Assembly: GCA_018343915.1 (NCBI GenBank) | Contig: JABRWF010000004.1 | Coordinates: 1,612,001 to 1,676,000, forward strand | DNA: 64,000 nucleotides | Origin: Agroathelia rolfsii | Taxonomy: Eukaryota > Basidiomycota > Agaricomycetes > Amylocorticiales > Amylocorticiaceae | Reading direction: 5' to 3' | Shown here: piece by piece, positions 60,149-64,000 of the stretch | Layout of the letters: each line of letters starts with the position of its first letter | How positions within the stretch are numbered: position 1 is the stretch's first letter | Made by a program: the position numbers and the translations under genes | Notes under the pieces: generated by a model | Told to the model about the DNA's origin: nothing | What the model saw: the letters and a program-made list of their open reading frames with translations, nothing else | The model's database searches: none

Positions 60149-61712
60149 GACGAGGAGTCTTCACAGCGAGCGACGGCGTGCAGTGATGTCGCATCTTTGG
60201 CCTGCAGTTCGCCGTTGGGCCATGTGGTGGCTGTGTTCCGCACATCCAGCACAACCGCCGGCGCACTGGCACACTTGACTCGGAATCTACATAACAAGAC
60301 TCGCTCGAGGTTGACAAAACTCATTTGCTTCACATGCTATCAAACAGGCTTGAGAGGATGTATTTGAGCCATATTTATATTTTTTCTGGTAGAGACTCCA
60401 TCCTTGACTACTACGAAATACCGGTCAAACGACCGTGACTTGAAGTCGTCGTCTTCAAGGAGACAACTCTACGGAATTTGGGCTGACCGTGAAAGTATCC
60501 CTATTTTTTCTGAAGGTGCGCAGCAAATCACATGTATGCATAATGGACTTAGCACTATAGCTAAGCGATCGTACCAACGCTATGAACATCTGGTAAATTA
60601 ATCTAAACACAACTATCAATAATGCTAGACCGCTGACAGAGGGTCCTCTCCCAACGCTGCCTCACTGGCAGAGTGCTACTTCGAGTCGGTCGTTTATTTT
60701 GGATCATAAAACTATATCTACTCCTGCATAGACTGTAATATGCTTGTATCTCGCTTGTACGTGATCTAGTACGGTGTCACCACTACCAATATTATACCAG
60801 TAAATCCCCATGGCGTGTAACAGTGATAGCAAATGGAGCTACCTCATACCATGCTCAAAAATTCACTCTTAACTTCCTGGGATGTCCTCAATGAATACTG
60901 GCCTTGGTATCAGCGATATATACAGCAGAGATCCGGTGCAATGGTGATAAACATATGTGTTGAAGGTTGGTTTTAGCAGCTGTAGTATTGGCGATCAATA
61001 TCAAACCGGTACGCACAAACCAGATTGCCAGTGCCTACTATGTTGGAAGGATGCATCGCATCATTGTTAATTCTTAACCGGAAGCCTAAACTTTATGTGT
61101 GTGAATCCTGCTTTTTCAGTTTGGGCCAATGCAAATAACGGTTTTTGTTCTTCTAGGGCTTTTGTGGATGACGACGAGCGCATACATTCACCATCACGCC
61201 GTAGTTGAGTCACAATGACAGTGTCTGAGCAGAATCAGTACTATAACTGCAGTTACATGTCATTTTTTTCAGCATAAATCGTTGCACTTTTACTTATCGT
61301 ACCACATTTGCGATCGATTTTTCCCCTAGATCAATTGGTGAGATTAATATGGTGACTGGGGCGTGAGCCCTACTTACATAATACAAGAACCACTCTGAGC
61401 TAGTCTAGATAGCCATTTATGGAAGTATTCCATCCAGCTTCCGAGCTCAAGCAAGACTATCAGTGACTATGGACTTACCCCCTATAAGGTTCCTATGGCT
61501 CATGCACAGAAATGATGTATCAGCCGTAAGATGTGCATTTCTGATTTTTGTCACTTATCGAGCTGAGCTTTCCTCTGGTCTTCAAGCTTCAAGTTTTGAC
61601 CCTGTGATCGGAAGCAAATATGTAGCACGTTTGCCGCGGTGTTGCCAAAACGAGAAATTGAGAAAGTGGCGTGACAAGAGCAATCCCAGCTCTACGCTCG
61701 ACCACCACCATC
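60149..61712. promoter_or_regulatory. Divergent intergenic region NAA15 / SRE1
   Basis: 1.56 kb between opposed starts, the longest upstream region in this half of the window. Short ORFs only. ATCACGCCGTAG at about 61193 is loosely like a sterol-response element, but the match is weak. No repeats recognised. Confidence 0.4.
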
Positions 61713-64000
61713 ATGACAGACGAGTACTCCTCAGCAGACTATGCTGCCCTCTTCCAGGACTCAGAGGATGGCTCAGATGGCAGCAGCTTCGATAGCGCTA
61801 GCCCCCCTGACTGGTCCCAGCCCTCGGCGATGTGGTCGCCTTTACAGGAAGACAGCAAATACGACATCACCAACATAGACTTCAACGCTTTCACAGATCT
61901 GGACTTTTCTCAACCCATGGCAGTCGATCCGAGTACCTTGCAGTTTGATCTGTCCCAGTTCATTATGCCCCCTCTTGAACAGGCAAAGCTGACAACTGAT
62001 AACCTGGCTCCGTCCTTCCCCTTCACCTTTGCCTCATCTCCGGAACCTAGTATCTCCAGCATGTCGTCCGGGGAAGAGACAAGCCCTCGCCGCATGAGCT
62101 CTGCGTCTACATCCAGCCAAATACCTTCTTTAGCCTTGCCAACAGAAGCATCCATGCTCGAAAGTCCCTCGCCCATCAAGACTGACTCTGAAGCAGCAGA
62201 GCTTGCACAGCGGGTACGACAGTCTGCAGGAGTACTGCTGGCTGTCCCGGTAGGAATACCTACTCGACAAGCCTCTACCTGTATGTAATTCACACATCAA
62301 CCCCTGAATATTCGCTTATTATACTATGCAGCCGTGCTAGAGGCGCCTCAACCAATGCCTACACCGGTACAAACGTCTAAGCCAGCTCCAAAGAAAGCGA
62401 GTACATCGAAGGCGGCTTCACCATCTACCTCAACTGATCCTCCTGCCCCTCGCACGAAAACGAGTCACACGACGATTGAGCGCCGTTATCGTACCAACCT
62501 GAATGCGCGCATACAGGCCCTGCGTACTGTTGTTCCCGCTCTTCGTGCTTTGGTGGAGCCATCTTCAGTCAATGTCGATACTAGAGGTTTCGCCGATGGC
62601 GTCCGTGTTGCACGAAAGCTTAGCAAGGCCAATGTCTTAGGCAAGGCGGCGGAATACATTCGTGTACTGAAACGACGCGAGGCGCGCCTTGTTCGTGAGC
62701 AAGCAGGGCTCCGCGAACTCGTCAGTGGGTTAGTTGGAGGTCCAGCTCTTCTCCGGGAGTGGGAGGCAGCATGGATATCTCGTTTTGGTGGACCTGAAAC
62801 GGATGAAGTAGACGGCGAGGATTGTGATGATAGTGATGATGATGAGGAAGAGGAAGACGGTGAAAGACCTCGCAAGAAGCCCAAGGTGGCTAAAGACAAG
62901 AAGGGGGATAGTGACGCGGCTGGCGTGGAAAAACGCAAGAGGGGTAGACCAAGGAAGAATCCCGTCCCAGCAGCGGTCCCATCAACTGCCCCAATGGAAG
63001 AAGTCACTTCGCCAACCATCCCCGTGCCTACTAGCAGTGTTCCTGTTCCAACGCAACAGACCTTGTTTGCCGTATTTGCCCTCTTCTCCCTTTTCAACTC
63101 TCCATTGTCGTCTTGGGATCGCCCGTCTTCACCGCATGCCCATCATGGTACAGCCGTCTTGCTGACGCCCTCTTCCGAAACACACTCGTTTGGGTGGACC
63201 GACTTCTTGCGAGTATTCCATCTACTCGTCACAATACTGGTTTTCCTTTCTATTGTTGTACCGTGGATTCCTCGTGCATGGCTCAGGACATTGGTTGCCT
63301 CAGTATACAGGCGCAGCTCACATCCTTCCCCTGTGCCTCAGTCTCAGCAGTCCAAACCCTCAGCCGAATCTGATCTCCTGTCAGCTTTGCACCCCTCGCG
63401 TCGCGGCGTACCCGAAGAAGCTGCCATATTGCGCTCGGCACTTGGCGTTTCTTCTGGACCTCTAGGCGCTTTCGAAGGTTGGCGTAGGTCTGGCACGCCA
63501 TTTGCTCAGCGGCAGCTAACCCAGAGGGCTTGGGTTCGCTTGGGCGAATTGTTGGCCATGGATCGTACGTACCTATCATTACCTCTTCAGTGTTGACTCC
63601 TCACATAAAATTGGTATATAGCTTCTGCATCCAGGTTGTCCCGCACACATGCTTCATGGCGTATGGCTTGGTTCCGTGTTTCATCTGCAGCTGATGTTGC
63701 CACCCTGGCCCTCCTTGGCTCGCGTAGCAGTGCACTCTGGAGACGCGCTGGACAAGCTGATGTGCTCAAGCCTTACGAACGACTTGTACTAGACAGCATC
63801 ACCGTCGAAGAGGCTGCAGCCATGTTTAAAGCCGGTGAACGAACAATGCATGGCCCACTTGGTGCACTCGCCGAGAAGCTCGTCTTCGAGCGCCTCAGGA
63901 AGTACGCTGCGCAGCTGTTCATCCAGGCTGTCAACCATGAGAGCAACCACCTGCTCGAAGGGGATGAACGGGAGGCATGGGAAAAGACACTCACTGCTGG
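61713..64000 (+). CDS. SRE1: SREBP-type bHLH membrane transcription factor (cut by window edge)
   Basis: Sterol/oxygen-responsive regulator made as an ER membrane precursor. Exons 61713-62280, 62332-63564 and 63622 to the edge give 726 aa in the window. The start has MTDEYSSADYAALFQDSEDG, an acidic activation-type region. The bHLH (about residues 234-310) has SHTTIERRYRTNLNARIQAL with the Tyr (residue 242) that marks SREBPs; helix 2 is SKANVLGKAAEYIRVLKRRE. An acidic patch and an AT-hook-like KRKRGRPRKN follow. Two hydrophobic segments, FAVFALFSLF (about 431-441) and FHLLVTILVFLSIVVPW (about 485-501), are the expected hairpin of membrane helices. The remaining sequence belongs to the regulatory C-terminal domain, which continues outside. 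Loop of the bHLH is unusually long. Start chosen at ATG 61713 (ATCATGAC). Confidence 0.93.

Noticed and set aside
1..64000. CRISPR array, prophage, bacterial operon or secondary-metabolite cluster
   Set aside because: No regularly spaced repeats, and all gene models have spliceosomal introns. No polyketide, nonribosomal peptide, terpene or P450 genes were recognised, so no biosynthetic cluster can be claimed.

Overview
The window reads as chromosomal DNA of an agaricomycete (mushroom-forming basidiomycete) fungus. Genes are dense, lie on both strands and are cut by many 50-80 nt introns. Several proteins belong to families that are typical of, or expanded in, Agaricomycetes: a DUF6533-type seven-transmembrane protein, a DUF3433-like membrane protein and a Kelch-like GPI-anchored protein. 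No bacterial, viral or CRISPR feature was seen. All assignments come from reading translations and splice sites by eye; no database search was run.

Layout. 1-5 kb: the 5' part of MSH2 (minus, cut by the left edge) faces an acidic, EF-hand-like protein of unknown function. 5-15 kb: a seven-helix membrane protein (minus), about 3.6 kb without a convincing gene, a DUF3433-like membrane glycoprotein (plus) and a Kelch-like surface protein (plus). 15-23 kb: a gene-poor stretch, a small conserved-looking protein, and long-form tRNase Z (plus). 23-30 kb: WAPL (minus) and BIR1/survivin (plus) diverge from a 135 bp promoter; a 93-aa ORF follows. 30-38 kb: ATP-citrate lyase (minus), mitochondrial uL16 (minus) and PRP3 (plus), the last two sharing a 102 bp promoter. 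39-48 kb: a DUF6533 seven-helix protein (minus), a PARP-type zinc-finger protein (minus), an ABM-like protein (minus), a possible LTR-retrotransposon remnant, ribosomal eS26 (minus) and a secreted CBM19-like protein (plus). 48-64 kb: a SUZ12-like VEFS-box protein, PDS5 and NAA15 (all minus), then SREBP/Sre1 (plus, cut by the right edge).

Working together. WAPL and PDS5 form the cohesin-release module, and BIR1 is a chromosomal passenger subunit, so three chromosome-cohesion or segregation genes lie within 34 kb. MSH2, the zf-PARP protein and the SUZ12-like protein add chromatin and DNA-repair roles. ATP-citrate lyase makes cytosolic acetyl-CoA, and Sre1 is the regulator of sterol synthesis, which uses acetyl-CoA. 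The rest is housekeeping RNA and protein metabolism. I see no operon-like or defence system, and nothing that can be called a new system with confidence. The strongest oddities are the unknown protein divergent from MSH2, splicing peculiarities (Walker-A microexons in MSH2, a 7-nt exon in PRP3, a GC-AG intron in ATP-citrate lyase, an ATG-only exon in eS26), compact bidirectional promoters, and a ten-base ACGAC-type repeat near 18.2 kb.
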